From positions 1,148,742 through 1,212,741 of the forward strand of contig FN649739.1 in the NCBI GenBank assembly GCA_000310025.1: a stretch of DNA of 64,000 bases. Direction: 5' to 3'. The translations under genes and the position numbers were made by a program. Shown here piece by piece: positions 24,201-35,910 of this stretch (positions are counted from its first letter, which is position 1; every line of letters starts with the position of its first letter). Source of the DNA: Ectocarpus siliculosus (Eukaryota; Sar; Phaeophyceae; Ectocarpales; Ectocarpaceae). The notes beneath the pieces were generated by a model. It did not search any database and was not told where the DNA came from. It was given only the letters and a program-made list of their open reading frames with translations.

Positions 24201-27200
24201 TGCAGATGCTCAGCGTCGGCGGTAGTAGTAGTAGGCCGTCGGTGCCCGAGCTGTCTCCGGCCCCGGACAACACGATAGTCCTCAGTTCGAGACAGTCAGG
24301 TAATCGTACAGGTTTCTCGCTGTTTGCGGAGAGGTACGGAGGGGCGGGGGAGCGGGGGCTAGTAAATGGATCTTAGAACGGGAAACATTTTCTGCTTTTC
24401 CCGAAATCTCGGCAACGAAGGGGAAGCGTGAGGCACATGTAGCAGCCTGATAGTGCTTTTCATATGTTCGGCTTGGTCGTTCGTGGTTGCTCAAGGAACC
24501 AACCACATCCAAGGAAAAACCTTCTGGCGGGCTTACGCAACCGCTTCTTATCCACCAGGAGAGGCCCAAGAGGGAAGCACGCACAACCATTGGGTGGTGT
24601 CTCAGCTGGCTGCCGGGCGAGACAAGAAGGCAGGGTCAGCGTCCCGACCTCAGTGGGCGGACCCCCAGGCGGACCACTCCTCGTGGGCGGGAGGCATGAC
24701 CCTGACTCACGTCGTTGCAGGTGAAATATGGGCGCGCGCATGATGATTCGTTTCCATGCACCATCGTCTTGTCCGACTATTAGCAGATAGAATAGTCCCT
24801 TCATAAGCTCACACCTCCCCTCCCCGATTCGTTTCACCCAGCTGTGAGTTCCGTCGTTCATGGACAGAAAGCAATGATAAGTGCGGTAGCCGGTGATGAC
24901 CAATGCGGTCAGCACACCGAAGAAACGTTGTTTGACATGTTCCGGTGGTCAGCAGGCGGGGGGAGCGGGATGTCGGGATGAATCAGTCCGCCGTAGCAAT
25001 AGCGAGCGCAGCGGTATTGCCAAAGTTACAGTCGCAGGTATCTGGATATCCTAAATAACGCGAACGAAACTCGAGCACTCGGAGTTCATGGCGTCTCGGG
25101 CACTTTTGAGCCCGACTTCAACACAGCCAACCCTGTTAAGTCAGTAGCGCCCGAAGCATACGAGAAATGAGTAACACTTCAAACCAACTCCCAAGTCTCA
25201 TTGGGTTCTGTTGTATGCAGTCTCCGAAATCTCCAATCATCAACATCGTCCATCCGAAACCACCACCGAAAGATGGAGGTCCCTCAGGCTGGCGGCCCGC
25301 ACTCGGAACGGCACAGCAGTCATCGTCTTCCTCGTCTCCCCCAGCGGCTGGAGCAGGAGCTCCGGGAGGAGATCACGGCGGAGTGGCGGCGAGGCCGGCG
25401 GTTGCCTTTAGCGTGAACGGGCGGGCGGGCTTCGGGGCCTGCTCGACGGGAGCTAGGGTGACCGTCGGTGGCGCCCTGATGGCCGAGCAGGTGAGGGTAT
25501 GTTGGACAGGCCGGAACGTTCTGCTGTCGGCTCCAGGCTCGCCGGGAGTTCGAGTGGAACAGCGGAAAGGGAGGAGGAATGTGCATGATGATTCTGGTGT
25601 GCAGGGCACGATTTGGACTAATAGCGGACCCGGAATATTAAAATCGAGCAACAACCAGTCTATACCCCCAGGTTTCCGAATAGGACGCCTGCCCGACTTC
25701 GATGGATTTTCTGAAATGGCGTGAGCAATGGCGAAATGGTGAGTACTGATTCGTTTCGTTCCGGAGATTTCTGCGATGCATTATTGTGCAATAACATGTT
25801 GAAACTAGTTTCATTTGTCCGGTATCATGAGCGTGTAGAACAGACCAGGAAATCCCCTCCCTTTGTTTATGGCAAGGTGGAGATCCCGACCACAAAGAGA
25901 AAAGCTGTGTAGGAATTCTACGGCTTGCCTCCCCGTTGCCTAACGCACATGCCGCAGACTTTGCAAGCGCTGCGCTTTAGTACCAACCGAATGCTGCCCA
26001 AGTTGCAAGAGAGACCGTGTGCATGGTGTGGATCAGGTGCTCGTGTTGTCAGACGAGGGCATGGTCAGAGACGTCGAGAGCCTCGGGGCCCAGGGCAACA
26101 GTCAAGCAATGGAGGCCGTTCGAGGGGTGAGCGAAGTATTTCATTTCCTTTTCCCCCATATCTATTTCGCTCTTCACATGATCAATCGTCTTGCTTGAGC
26201 CGCAACATGGGTAATGCCCACGATACCGCCCACCATGCATTCGGAACACTGCGCTTCTATATCTGCGTGGACGCCGTTAGTACGAGTTGCTTCATCCATA
26301 TGGCATATGTCGTTGTCGGGAAGCTCCCCTGTGTCTCAGTATCTGGCGATCTATGCAGAGTTATTCGCTTGGGGGTCACGTGCCTATCGCAAGAACGCGG
26401 TACCTATTTGCATGCACTAACATCATATTGCATTATATCACCCTTCGTCCACGGTGCAAATCTCAAAAAGGTGGACGTGGTGACCTTCGGCTGGACGAAC
26501 GAAGCCTCGTTGTCTTACGGCCTCGACCTAGAGGTTCGGCAGCTGGGGATTATTGCCCAGCAGGTACTACTACTGCAGATCATTTGTCATTGCGTATTCT
26601 TCCACCGACAGACGCCGTAGTGGCGGGTGCCAAACGTGCCCCCGGCGAGACAAGCACGGTCCGGTGCTGCTACGACGACTTGATGCAGTGTGACGACATG
26701 AATATTTGACGTACATCGGTGATTTATCGCTTCCGTCTATTTTTCTGTGCGATGTTTGGTCGTGCAATCCTAGGCGGAACGGGAGAAGAGATCGTCATCA
26801 TTGGCCTGGAGGGACGTAGCCACCGGGAGGAAGGCCGTGTCACATTCACGGCTTCTCGCCACTCTTGTAGCCGCGTTTCAGGTGCGCTGCGGTTCGTGGT
26901 GTGTGATGTGCCAATAAATATTGTTTCACACCGTAACTGGCTGGGGGATCAACGGTCACTCCTGCGGTGGTGGATAGCGACCCGGGCTACACTCCGCGAA
27001 CTGTCCAATACATGTGCCGGACAACGGTTATCGGTTCGGGGTCAGGCAACTGATTCTTTGTACCCGGGACAAGAAAATGAAGACACTCGTCCCCTGTCGC
27101 TTTCCTTTTCATATGGTGTAGGCGTTAATTTTCTGTTTAGGAGAATGCATACAACATGTTTTGGCGTTAATGATACCTCCTACTTTTTATCGCGCCTCTG

Positions 27201-29941
27201 GGTGTCCCCAGTCCATGTGGGGGGTTGAAACTTCCGAGGTTTTGCCCCTGGTCTCCCGTTGATAACTGCTGCCTGTTTCGCACCTACCTCTCCCTTGTAC
27301 TCTGCGCGACAAACAGCACCTTGACGCCTCGATCCAAGCAAATGGGACTATTCGAGACGCTCGCCTTCAGGAGCTCGAAAGAGCGTCGGCCTCCGCACAA
27401 GAGAGCTCTGGGCAAGTCTCCGACCGCTTGGAAGCGGTGGAAGCGATGGCGACAAGGGGGCTTGATTCATTGCTGGTGTGAATTTTCAGCACGCTGTTGA
27501 CGTTTTGGGTGTTGATCCTGGTTGTTGTCGTTGTTGCCTCTGCTGTAACCCCGGCTGTTGTGCGGTGGTGTTGAGGTTGTTGTTGGCATTGTCTTTGAAC
27601 AGTTTTGATAGTTCGTGCTGTGGCACGCAGCTTCTCTGTACCTACAACGATGCACAGAGTGCGAACAGCTACTGCACCGTCGTGCTTGGATGAACCGAGC
27701 AGTAGCGCGTTTGCCGCTTCGCAAGTACTTCACCTGGTCACTCTTTGCCATACCCTACGCAGCTTACATGTCAAGTTGCCCGGTTGCTGTAGGCGCAGGG
27801 CCGAGATGTTTCCACCTTGGAGGGCCGTCTCATGGAGCAGGGAGGTCAAACCGAGGGGATGAGCGCGGTTTTGGCTAGAGTTCAAGAAAGCACGGCGCAG
27901 GAAAGAGGAGAAACTCAGGTTGGCCCATCCTGTTATTCCTCGTCCGAAAGAAAAGTGGTCAATCGCGGGAACGAGTCCGATGTACGGAGTAAAGCCACTT
28001 CCGCGTCAAAGAATATGACTGATGTCGGGACTTGAGCACGCGATGTGTTCCCTCTACACACTGGAACTCTCTCACAGCAACGCAATGATCTGTGCAGTTC
28101 GCCGAGAGCCGGCGGCAAGGAAGATAAAGTTGGGCTAAAATCAGATTCAAGCACAATGCACGGCATTGCGCATGACACCCGAAGGATAACTTTGGGCACT
28201 GAACCGATGAGATGGTTTAGCCAACATCATCACCGACAACGCGCAACACGGCACATTGCGACGTCTCTCCCCCCTTCCCGCCAGCAGGGCTTAGCAATAC
28301 TTTGATTTTCGCGCCACACTCCACATCACGGTGTCGCTATCTAAACCGAGACTCCGGAATATTGGTCGACCTCGTCCCCCTGCAGGAGTGGCGCCGGGAC
28401 AGGAGTTTGCGGGAGAAACAGCTGTTAGAAGACATCGTTGAGATGAAGGACCGCCTCGCCGCACAGGAAGAGCAAACGAAGGCGCTTCAAGAAGACCACG
28501 ACAGCCGGACAAATGTGTGACTATACACAATGCAGTTCCCAGGGATCTTGGTCGTGCCTGTGTTTTGAAATTTTGCCGCAGGCGTGTTGACCAATCAGCG
28601 AATTGCGTGCCACAAAAAATTTCCTCGTGGACCTGTTTCGTACAACAGAATATACGTTGACCTTTGATAATTCACGGAAAATATCTGGGTAAAGACCGAT
28701 ACATCGGGTCACTCGTACCGCAGGGCTCTTGGAATAAGTAATAGTACGGGTGAAATCATGTCGACGGCGTTCATTCTAAGCGTTTCGACACTACACACCA
28801 CCATTAGAATCTACACTGGCGAAAATGCTAGAATTACCTGCTCTCATTTGCTGATTCTTTACTTCATCAACACTCACGTACTCGAGAATGCACCATCACC
28901 CCACCTTTATCCAGCGAGTAACTTGGTTCACGAGTGACTGGATCAACGACGATAGTGGTGAGATGTTGAAACCACCCCGTTCTGCCGCACGCTTTCACAG
29001 TCTCAGGATGAGCAGATTCGGGCCCTCAGCCTTCGTATTGGGACGGTCCACGCTTCGCAGTCATCAAAGTGCGATTCGTCGCTCCTGGCCGAGGTAGGGA
29101 ACAGTGACATTCTTCCCTTCTGCGCCGGAGACTTCACGAGTCCTCCCAATCATTTTGCCACAAATGCTGCACTTGTTTGAGTGATCTGGGTACATCCCGG
29201 GATTCATAATGAAAACCAGCTACCTATGTAGACTAGTCTACTGTACGACGTCTTCCAGATGTATTTGCTTGAGCACGCAGGTGGTAAACTCGCAGCTCGA
29301 ACCTTTGAGGTAATGCGGTAGCGTTCTCTCACCACGTTTCACTGCACCGTTCCCTCGACTGTACTTTTTCTCTCGTCCGCTCGATGCTCGCCCCCTACTA
29401 TTTCCGACCACAAGCTCGAAGCACTTCGAAAAACTCAAGTGGTACTCGAGGACCGCATCACCGGACTTGCTCAGCGCGTGCATCAGGATCCAGCCCTCAA
29501 CGAAGAGGTGATATGAGATATAAATAATAGTACTTGTCTCTTTCCCGGCCACCGGGGGTCAAACGGCGTAACAACAGCTGGTGCTACTGCGACAGCAATC
29601 AATACTGGTCGTGATGAATGACGCGTCCTTTCCACCCAACAATGCGCGAATAATGTAAGGCCATGTTCCTGGAAGAAGTGAGGAGACTGGAGGATATACT
29701 GTTGACCGAGCTTCAAGGAGGTCGGATACCGCAAACGACTCGTCCTACCAGTGGAGATGCATTGCCTTCGGATGACATCCATCCGGCGAGTGGGTCTTCG
29801 GCGAGAACAATAGGCGACCTCGAGGCTCAAAGTTATCTCGAGAACCACAAGGATAGTGTACGACTGGGAGCGATGGCAGCCGTCCTGCGACATCGTGAGC
29901 ACCTCATGGCCTTGAGGCAGATGGACAAGCTGAGAAGCTGA
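15300..29941 (+). CDS. Giant beta-solenoid protein with peptidase S74 (intramolecular chaperone) module and coiled-coil tail
   Basis: Exon ends: ~15300-15561, 16086-16449, 17038-17501, 17864-18044, 18674-18816, 19103-19645, 19895-20092, 20861-21204, 21596-21836, 22261-22585, 22901-23051, 23421-23500, 23943-24299, 24634-24720, 25273-25490, 26037-26126, 26471-26563, 26774-26881, 27317-27475, 27799-27918, 28386-28514, 29007-29093, 29415-29507, 29660-29941. Phases agree at every junction from 15561 on, giving about 1700 residues. The first 15 exons encode Gly/Ser/Val-rich beta repeats (DLHLQSG, GDVRVDANGPDGSVVV, DLRLRAEGRIQIS, GDTLVLELASSPGRV), like a beta-helical fibre. Exon 15 ends FSVNGRAGFG...VGGALMAEQ, the usual lead-in to an S74 domain. 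Exons 16-19 give VLVLSDEG, VDVVTFGW...RQLGIIAQQ and SHSRLLATLVAAFQ, the S74 core. The rest is coiled coil (LREKQLLEDIVEMKDRL). S74 modules fold as trimers and may cut themselves off, as in phage tail spikes and metazoan MYRF. The first two exons are least certain: in 16086-16449 another frame also looks coding. Confidence 0.8.
26037..26881 (+). other. Peptidase S74 core (exons 16-18) with altered catalytic motif
   Basis: Three phase-0 exons: 26037-26126 (30 codons), 26471-26563 (31) and 26774-26881 (36). The first reads VLVLSDEGMVRDVESL. The family consensus here is S-D-x-R-x-K-x-D/N-I, in which the Ser and the Lys five residues on form the self-cleavage dyad. Ser-Asp is kept, but Arg is Gly and the catalytic Lys is Val. 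The second exon has the conserved RQLGIIAQQ (consensus GVIAQEV) and the third SRLLATLVAAF (consensus YxxLxxLLxxAxKE). Family assignment is by eye. Confidence 0.75.
27317..29941 (+). other. C-terminal coiled-coil exons of the S74 protein
   Basis: Six exons (27317-27475, 27799-27918, 28386-28514, 29007-29093, 29415-29507, 29660-29941) with heptad-like Leu/Ile/Val spacing and many Glu, Arg and Gln, for example LQELERASASAQESSG, LEGRLMEQGGQTEGM, QLLEDIVEMKDRLAAQEEQ and LEALRKTQVVLEDRITGL. Every exon length is a multiple of three. The stop at 29939-29941 ends the gene. No second membrane segment is seen. Confidence 0.75.
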
Positions 29942-32600
29942 GAAGCGAGTATCCTAATGGTCTCTGCTGTTGTCCCCAAACTGTTGCACTTGCGATGCCG
30001 CTGCGGCCGAGGGAAAGAGAAGGCGAGACCTCAAGGGGGTAGCTCCAGAAGCCCCGGACGGCGATCGGACACTGCTCGGCAAAACTGCGTAGGTGTGGAA
30101 TATATTGAAGTTAACCACGAAATCGATGCAATCAGTCGACGGCGGTTACTGGTGCGAACGAATTTCCCACTCGCTATTCCTGTGGTCCACCATTTCGCTA
30201 CAACATATGACACCTGCCTTTCGGCGATGTAACATTGTTTGTGGGCGACTCCATTCGATCCCGTGTCGGTATGCTGCATCGGCTACCGAGGCCGAGATGG
30301 GCAAACGTTCAGCAAAGACACCCGAGATGTGTTTCCAGCTGTCGTGGTCACGTTCATGCCCCAGAGAGAGATTTTCAACGGAAACTCTCGAACGAGGTTT
30401 CACTTCGGTGAGCGCACAGTCGTTCTATTTCACATAAAGTCCAGGAAGGTTCATTCAATACGCATGCCTAGTTTCCGAAATACGCGAAAAGATTAGGATT
30501 GGGGTGCAAATGTGTTCACGTACAAGGTTCCTTTGGGGATATTTCGCTTTCATAGTGAGCTCGAAGAGGTCCTTACTACTTCAAAACCTGAATTCCCTAC
30601 CAGCACCCCCGTAGTGCCATCTATTTCACTCTTTCTCCAGGAAGTGTATATACATCTTCGTGCGCAGTTTCACTCAACGTGGAGAAGGTTTCATTCACTC
30701 AAGGTATAACTTTTTCACTTACAGAAGCGGTATTGATAGGATAAATAGGCCAGGGGAAACTTTGTTGAGTCATCTTGGGGCAAAGTACTGTACTTAGAAC
30801 TAGGAAAACAGCGATTGGCCATTTGTGATCGGGCCTGATATTTTGAACATTGATTGATGTGTCCTCTCGAGGAACTGTTGTCAATAGTCTAACCGCTAAG
30901 GCATGCGAAACATGAGACAGAGTACGCCCTCCCCCTTCGCGCGTACAAGAAACTTATCACGACCCCCGCCTCCAAAATCTGAAACTGTCTGCTGTTGTTT
31001 AGGTCACCCCCAACCTTCCTGAGTTCCTACCTTGCAGCCGCCGCGTTTTGGGGCTCCATTCTTACCTATATGCGCACTCGTACACCGTAAGGGCCGGTTC
31101 TTGTTGTTAACACCACGCACGTCGCAATTGAGCACCTGTTCTTATGACCAAGTTCTTCGACTTTGGATTGTTTGAGGCTCAAGTTCTTAACTGCTACCAT
31201 GTTCGTATTTTAGTGGTGGCGCCTCCTGTAACCTCAGGTTCTCTAGTTCCAGTTGTTCAACGGTGCTGCGCCCGGTACCCGCGGGTTGAGAGAATTGTTC
31301 CTGCTCTACATACATCCACTAGCTGGCATGAATGAGAGTCGCCACCATATTCTTCTCTTCAACGGTAGGTGCCATATGTACAGGACGGGCCCGGAGACAA
31401 GAAACGTCAAAATGGGGTCGAGGCTCAATCCTTTATTTTGGGTCGAAGGATCAGCCGAAGTCGTCCATTTTCTAAGAAGGCATTTCTTATTTCTTTGGAC
31501 TGTCGCGTCCTCCAGATTATATTATTTCTTATGTTCTTATTTCTGGCTAAAGAATACAACAACACACCAAACACTCATGCAGCAGTGGGCAGCCCGCGCA
31601 GGCGCGGAGTAGCTTGCGCGGAGGCGCAGCCGGGGCGCGACAATAGAAACTCTCCCCCCGTAAAAAAAAACACTAATTATTCAGGTAGGTACGGGGGTGG
31701 TGGTAGAAAAACGGAAGAAGCAGCAGTGGGACATTTGTTTCTTACTATTGGACACGCTCCCCCAGCAACCCTTGTCTCCTGTATATTGGCGGTATCGGAC
31801 GATCATGTTTCTTATTGGGACGTTTCTTTTATGCTGTGGTCGAGATCGAGCTGTGTTTCTTAGTCCTTTTTTCTTATTTTTTGTTAAAAGCTGAGCCTTA
31901 TTCTCTTAATGGCAGGCCCGTGCTGTAGGCGACGTTCCTGTGTATGCCTTCATGTAGGACCTCCAACACACGCACGTACGTACGTCGTGTTTTCCCGGGT
32001 GTTTGCGGGGAATGGATAGGTAAGTCTAAACTGACTTGCAACACACCGGGCTTCTTGTACCTGGAGAAAAATTCAGGAGCGGAGAGGGGTCGTATCGAGA
32101 TGATCTCAATGAGTGGAGGAGAGGTGTGTCCCCCGTCAATAATTGAGGTTGTTGCAGTAGAAAAAGCAAGATATATTATATGATGGAAACAAATGGCAAG
32201 TTGAGATGTTCTGACAGTACCAAATCATAGAAAGAACCTCCCCTCAAAGAGACAAGTCTCGTACAGTCCAATACAGCAGTGATATAATTATAATTCGGGA
32301 TACAGTAGATGAATTGATAACAGGAAACAACTCGGAAAGTGAAAACCCTCCCCAACACTCTCTGCCGGGTCAACAGCAAAAACATAGATACATCTGTAAT
32401 GCCTTCCTTCAGAATCAATCACCTTTGAGCTGTGTGGAACTCTCTTGTCCGACCACAGTAGCAGGTTGTTGTTGCTTTCCGTTGTTCTCTTTCTCTTGAG
32501 TAACGCTTTCCAAGCCAACTCACGATCCCATGTGTGAAATCGCAACTTTCAACGTCCGTTACGCAGCCAGTCCCAACTCTTCAATATAAAGTATACGCGC
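29942..32600. other. Gene-poor stretch
   Basis: About 2.7 kb with only short, motif-free ORFs on both strands. Between 31480 and 31890 the motif TTTCTTAT recurs several times. No gene, RNA or element could be supported. Confidence 0.5.
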
Positions 32601-32612
32601 TTCTCTTGTTTT

Positions 32613-32850
32613 TTACGTCATCTGTCCCTCGATAGTATGTGCTGGGGAGTTTTTTTTTGCCAAATTGCCGGATATCGGAAACGACACGCGCAAGCCCGGG
32701 TGCCAACAGTGACGCGGCTCTTCGCGAGTAAGGGTTTTCATATGCGCAACAAAAGTATGATGTCCCGTGAAGCAGTTGTCACAGCCAGGGTGCTGGCAAT
32801 GATGCACCTTTCCCCCCGTGTGTTTCCGCAGATCATGCTGAGTCGGCTTG
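32613..32850 (-). pseudogene. Decayed TFIIIA-like C2H2 zinc-finger fragment
   Basis: The minus strand reads KHTGGKVHHCQHPGCDNCF, then HMKTLTREEPRHCWHPGL and SGNLAKK. It matches the C2H2 pattern CxHPGCxxCF...H with the linker HTGEKP, but the last ligand of one finger is Leu instead of His, the next finger has lost a Cys (HPGL), and a Lys replaces an expected His. The fragment ends in a stop after one further turn. It looks like a relic of a multi-finger gene, not a working one. Confidence 0.65.
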
Positions 32851-33289
32851 CCCTTGTTGTTATATGCGACTTGTCATAGCCCGTAGTCAGACAGTGAGCA
32901 TCCTCGTATGTGTAGTTTACGCAGGTTATTGCGCGAAAGACTCGTCATGGCCTGGTTGGGTGATCGCAGTGATATAGCTTGGGCTGCGGTTTGGTAGCGA
33001 TACACGGTTCCGACGTAGGTGCTCTGGTAAGCGTGGCGAACTTGCTGTAGGTGTCGCATACTGAGCGGCACAGCCTTTGCGCCGAGTGGACGCGGCATCA
33101 ACGTGCGAACTCTCCGACGCGAGGCATCACTGGGCGAAGTCTTCCGCGGGACAGGCCCGTGTGGTCTCGATTCTATTGTCGTCACTTGTTTACATTCCCG
33201 CCGTAAATCACCAAATACGCTGATAGGCGCTTGGAACGAAGACTCACACCCGGTTCCAGGGTAGAGATATAGATGATGCGGGTTTCGTT

Positions 33290-34460
33290 GTAAACGGTTC
33301 CAAAGCCAAAGTTTTGGTGTCCCACGTTCCGGTGTGAAATCGAGTCCCGACTCCGACATGCATGTATGTCTCCCTGGTTTGGTCGAGTCCTATTGTAGGC
33401 ACAATATCGCAGGACGTCGATGCCAAACATATGTGTCACTGTCAGCTTCGAGGAGAGTCACGCATCGAGGGGACCGATAAGCATCTGAAACAACACTGCG
33501 TTTTCAGTAGCACGACACGGTGGTCATATCGGGAGTGAACGTGGCGGTAAAGTTCTGTGACACCCCAATGAAGAAGTGTAGCTCGGTGTTCAAGAAGTTC
33601 ACTCTTTCTCATTCGTTCTTGCCAATGACGTTCACAGGCAGGCGTTCGGTGTCCCGAGTTGCGGTGTAGAACCGTGTCCCGACTCCTTCAAAACATGCTG
33701 CTTCACGGTCGGAACCCTACGAGGAAATTTCACTAGTTCCTCCTTGTCAATGACATTCATATCGAGGGCTGTGTGTTTCAGAAGTCCGGGTCTGAAACCG
33801 AGTCCCGACTCGGACACGCATATCTTGTCACTTGTTAGATCGAATCAGAAGGATAGCATCGCAGGGCGTCAGTGCGAAAAAATCATTTTCACTTTCAGCT
33901 TCGAGGAGGGTCACTCGTCCAGAGAACCCATATGCACCTGAAACATGACTCTGCGTTTTCGATAGCACAACTCGGTGGTCGAATTTGCGAACGTTTTTTA
34001 AGATGTTTGATACCCCAAAACGCTTGGTACCTTGTCGGTGAAGAATTGGAGCTCCACGGAAACTAAACACGGTCTGCGCGAAGTTTTCTCATTCATTCCT
34101 TGCCGATGACATTGAAAGTCAAGGCTATTTGTTTTATGCAATTTCTGCGGTGCCAAACTGAACCGCGACTTCTCCAAAACATGTTGTTTCACGTTTGCTA
34201 CCCTACGAGAGAATTTCATTCCTTCCTTCTCGTCCATGACATTGACATTGAGGGCCGGCTGTGTCCGAAGTCCCGGTGTTACACCGAGTTTCGACTCCGA
34301 CACGCAGGTCTCCCGTGTTGGATCGAATCAGAGGCACAACATCGCAGAGCGTCAATGCGCAAATCATGTTTCGCTGCCACCTTCGAGGAGGCTCCCTCGT
34401 CGAGCGAGCCGATGTGCATCAGTTGAAGCCCAAACTCTGCCGTTCAGTACTTCAGTAGAG
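33290..34460. repeat. Diverged tandem repeat, period about 480 bases
   Basis: Landmark GAGTCCCGACTCSGACAYGCA recurs at about 33335, 33800 and 34288. Each is followed by a GGTCGAATC/GCATCGCAGG-like block, a CTTCGAGGAGG block and a CCCATATGCACCTGAA-like block. On the minus strand each copy begins a short ORF (MSESGLxFxPG). The copies are too diverged to be recent. Confidence 0.75.
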
Positions 34461-34949
34461 CACGACACACTCCTTCCGTCCATGAAATTCGCAGCAGATT
34501 CGGCGGTATTCGGAGAAATAACCTACACCAACTGTGACAGGAAAATAATATGTCATCTGTCAACCCACACCTTCCGCTCCGGCGCAATCGCCCTTCTCCG
34601 ACGGTTATGCACCGCCCGAAACATTTTCCGACCCGCACGCTCTTGCTGACGTTGGTGCGTGACACAGGTGGTGCTCTCGCTTGCACCTCCCGCTCCTTCC
34701 ACCACCGAGGTTTACGCTCACGTCTTGGTAGTCGGGGCCGTTCCACAACGCCTATGGACCTGCGCTGGCCAAAGTGCTGACGAAAATGCTTTCCAACGTG
34801 GCCAGGTTTCCCATTTGTATATATGCGGTGATGGAGATAGTCTTCTCTGTGGGTAATGCAGCCGATCCACCCTTCGCCCTCGGTCGGCCGTCCTAAAAAT
34901 GACAACATGTGTAGGTCTACATGTGTAGCGGCAACAGTTCGTTGGTTTC

Positions 34950-35410
34950 GGTCGGATGACGACTTGCGCGACAGCTGGTGGCCGTTGGAACCCGGCAATA
35001 TTGCCCATTGGATGTGGTCTCGGAACGTTTCGCCCGGTGTCGTACATACTCTCACGAGACCTCAGAGGTGGTGCTGCGGCCACAGTGTTGGGCGTATCTC
35101 GGCAGCCACATGATGGTTTTGACCGAAAGATGACTTGCGCGACAGGTGGGGGCCGTGGAAACAGAGCTCAATTGGGTTTGTGCCCGTTGGATGTGTTTTC
35201 GGGAAGTTTCGCGCGGTGTCGTAAATACGCACTTATCTACGACACCGGCAAGGTCGTGCTGCGGCCACATTCTTGGGCGTATCTCGGGATCACATGTTGG
35301 CTTCGGCCGAATGATGGCTTGTGCGACAGCCGGGGGGCGTGGAAGCACAGCAATATTGGAGTTGTGCCCGTTAGAGGTGTTTTCGGAACGTTTCGCGCGG
35401 TGTCGTAAAA
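34950..35410. repeat. Tandem repeat, period about 175-185 bases, about 2.6 copies
   Basis: The block GATGACTTGCGCGACAG (variants near 34955, 35128 and 35312) is followed each time by CCGTGGAA, GTGCCCGTTGGATGTG-like sequence and GTTTCGCGCGGTGTCGTA. The GTGCTGCGGCCACA block occurs in the first two copies. No coding frame is shared. Confidence 0.8.
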
Positions 35411-35684
35411 AAGAGAATATTTAGAAGCTGGGCGCCTTGAGCCCGGACAATGGGAACGAACAGCGACCCGTGGGGAGAAATTCGCAAGTAAGATAGAGGT
35501 TCCGCAGAGGCTAACGATACGCCGTCGGACCCGGACTTGGCTGAGCGATTCTCGACGCGCCCGGCGGCCGGTTTCAAGAAAGGTGTGGGGCTTGCGAGGC
35601 GTTAACCCGTCCCCCGGCCTGACGTCGAGGGATGTAGGTGAATACAGCGGAAGTGTGGGTAGGCCCGCCAGCCAGGGGGGGTGG

Positions 35685-35910
35685 AGGCCCCATCCAATCA
35701 AATACTCACATCAAGTGATCGACAACGGTGTCAGAATGCAACAGGAAGTAGTTGATATTTCACCCGCATCATTTGCCTACCTATAGGCATGTCACCGCGG
35801 CGAAAACGTTTCACGCCGGCTCGATACCCAGGGGCGAGGACCTCCTGCTTCATTCAATCCAATGCTTATACCAAGTGATCGAACACGATGTCAAGAATAC
35901 AACAGAGAAT
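35685..35910. repeat. Short diverged duplication
   Basis: The sequence CATCCAATCAAATACTCACA plus AAGTGATCGACAACGGTGTC near 35693-35745 reappears as CATTCAATCCAATGCTTATA plus AAGTGATCGAACACGATGTC near 35852-35895, about 160 bases later. Both are followed by CAACAG. Confidence 0.65.

Noticed and set aside
33290-34460. The tandem ~480-base units as a CRISPR-like array or a coding repeat
   Set aside because: The units are long and diverged with no short identical repeats and unique spacers, and the ORFs in them are interrupted by stops.
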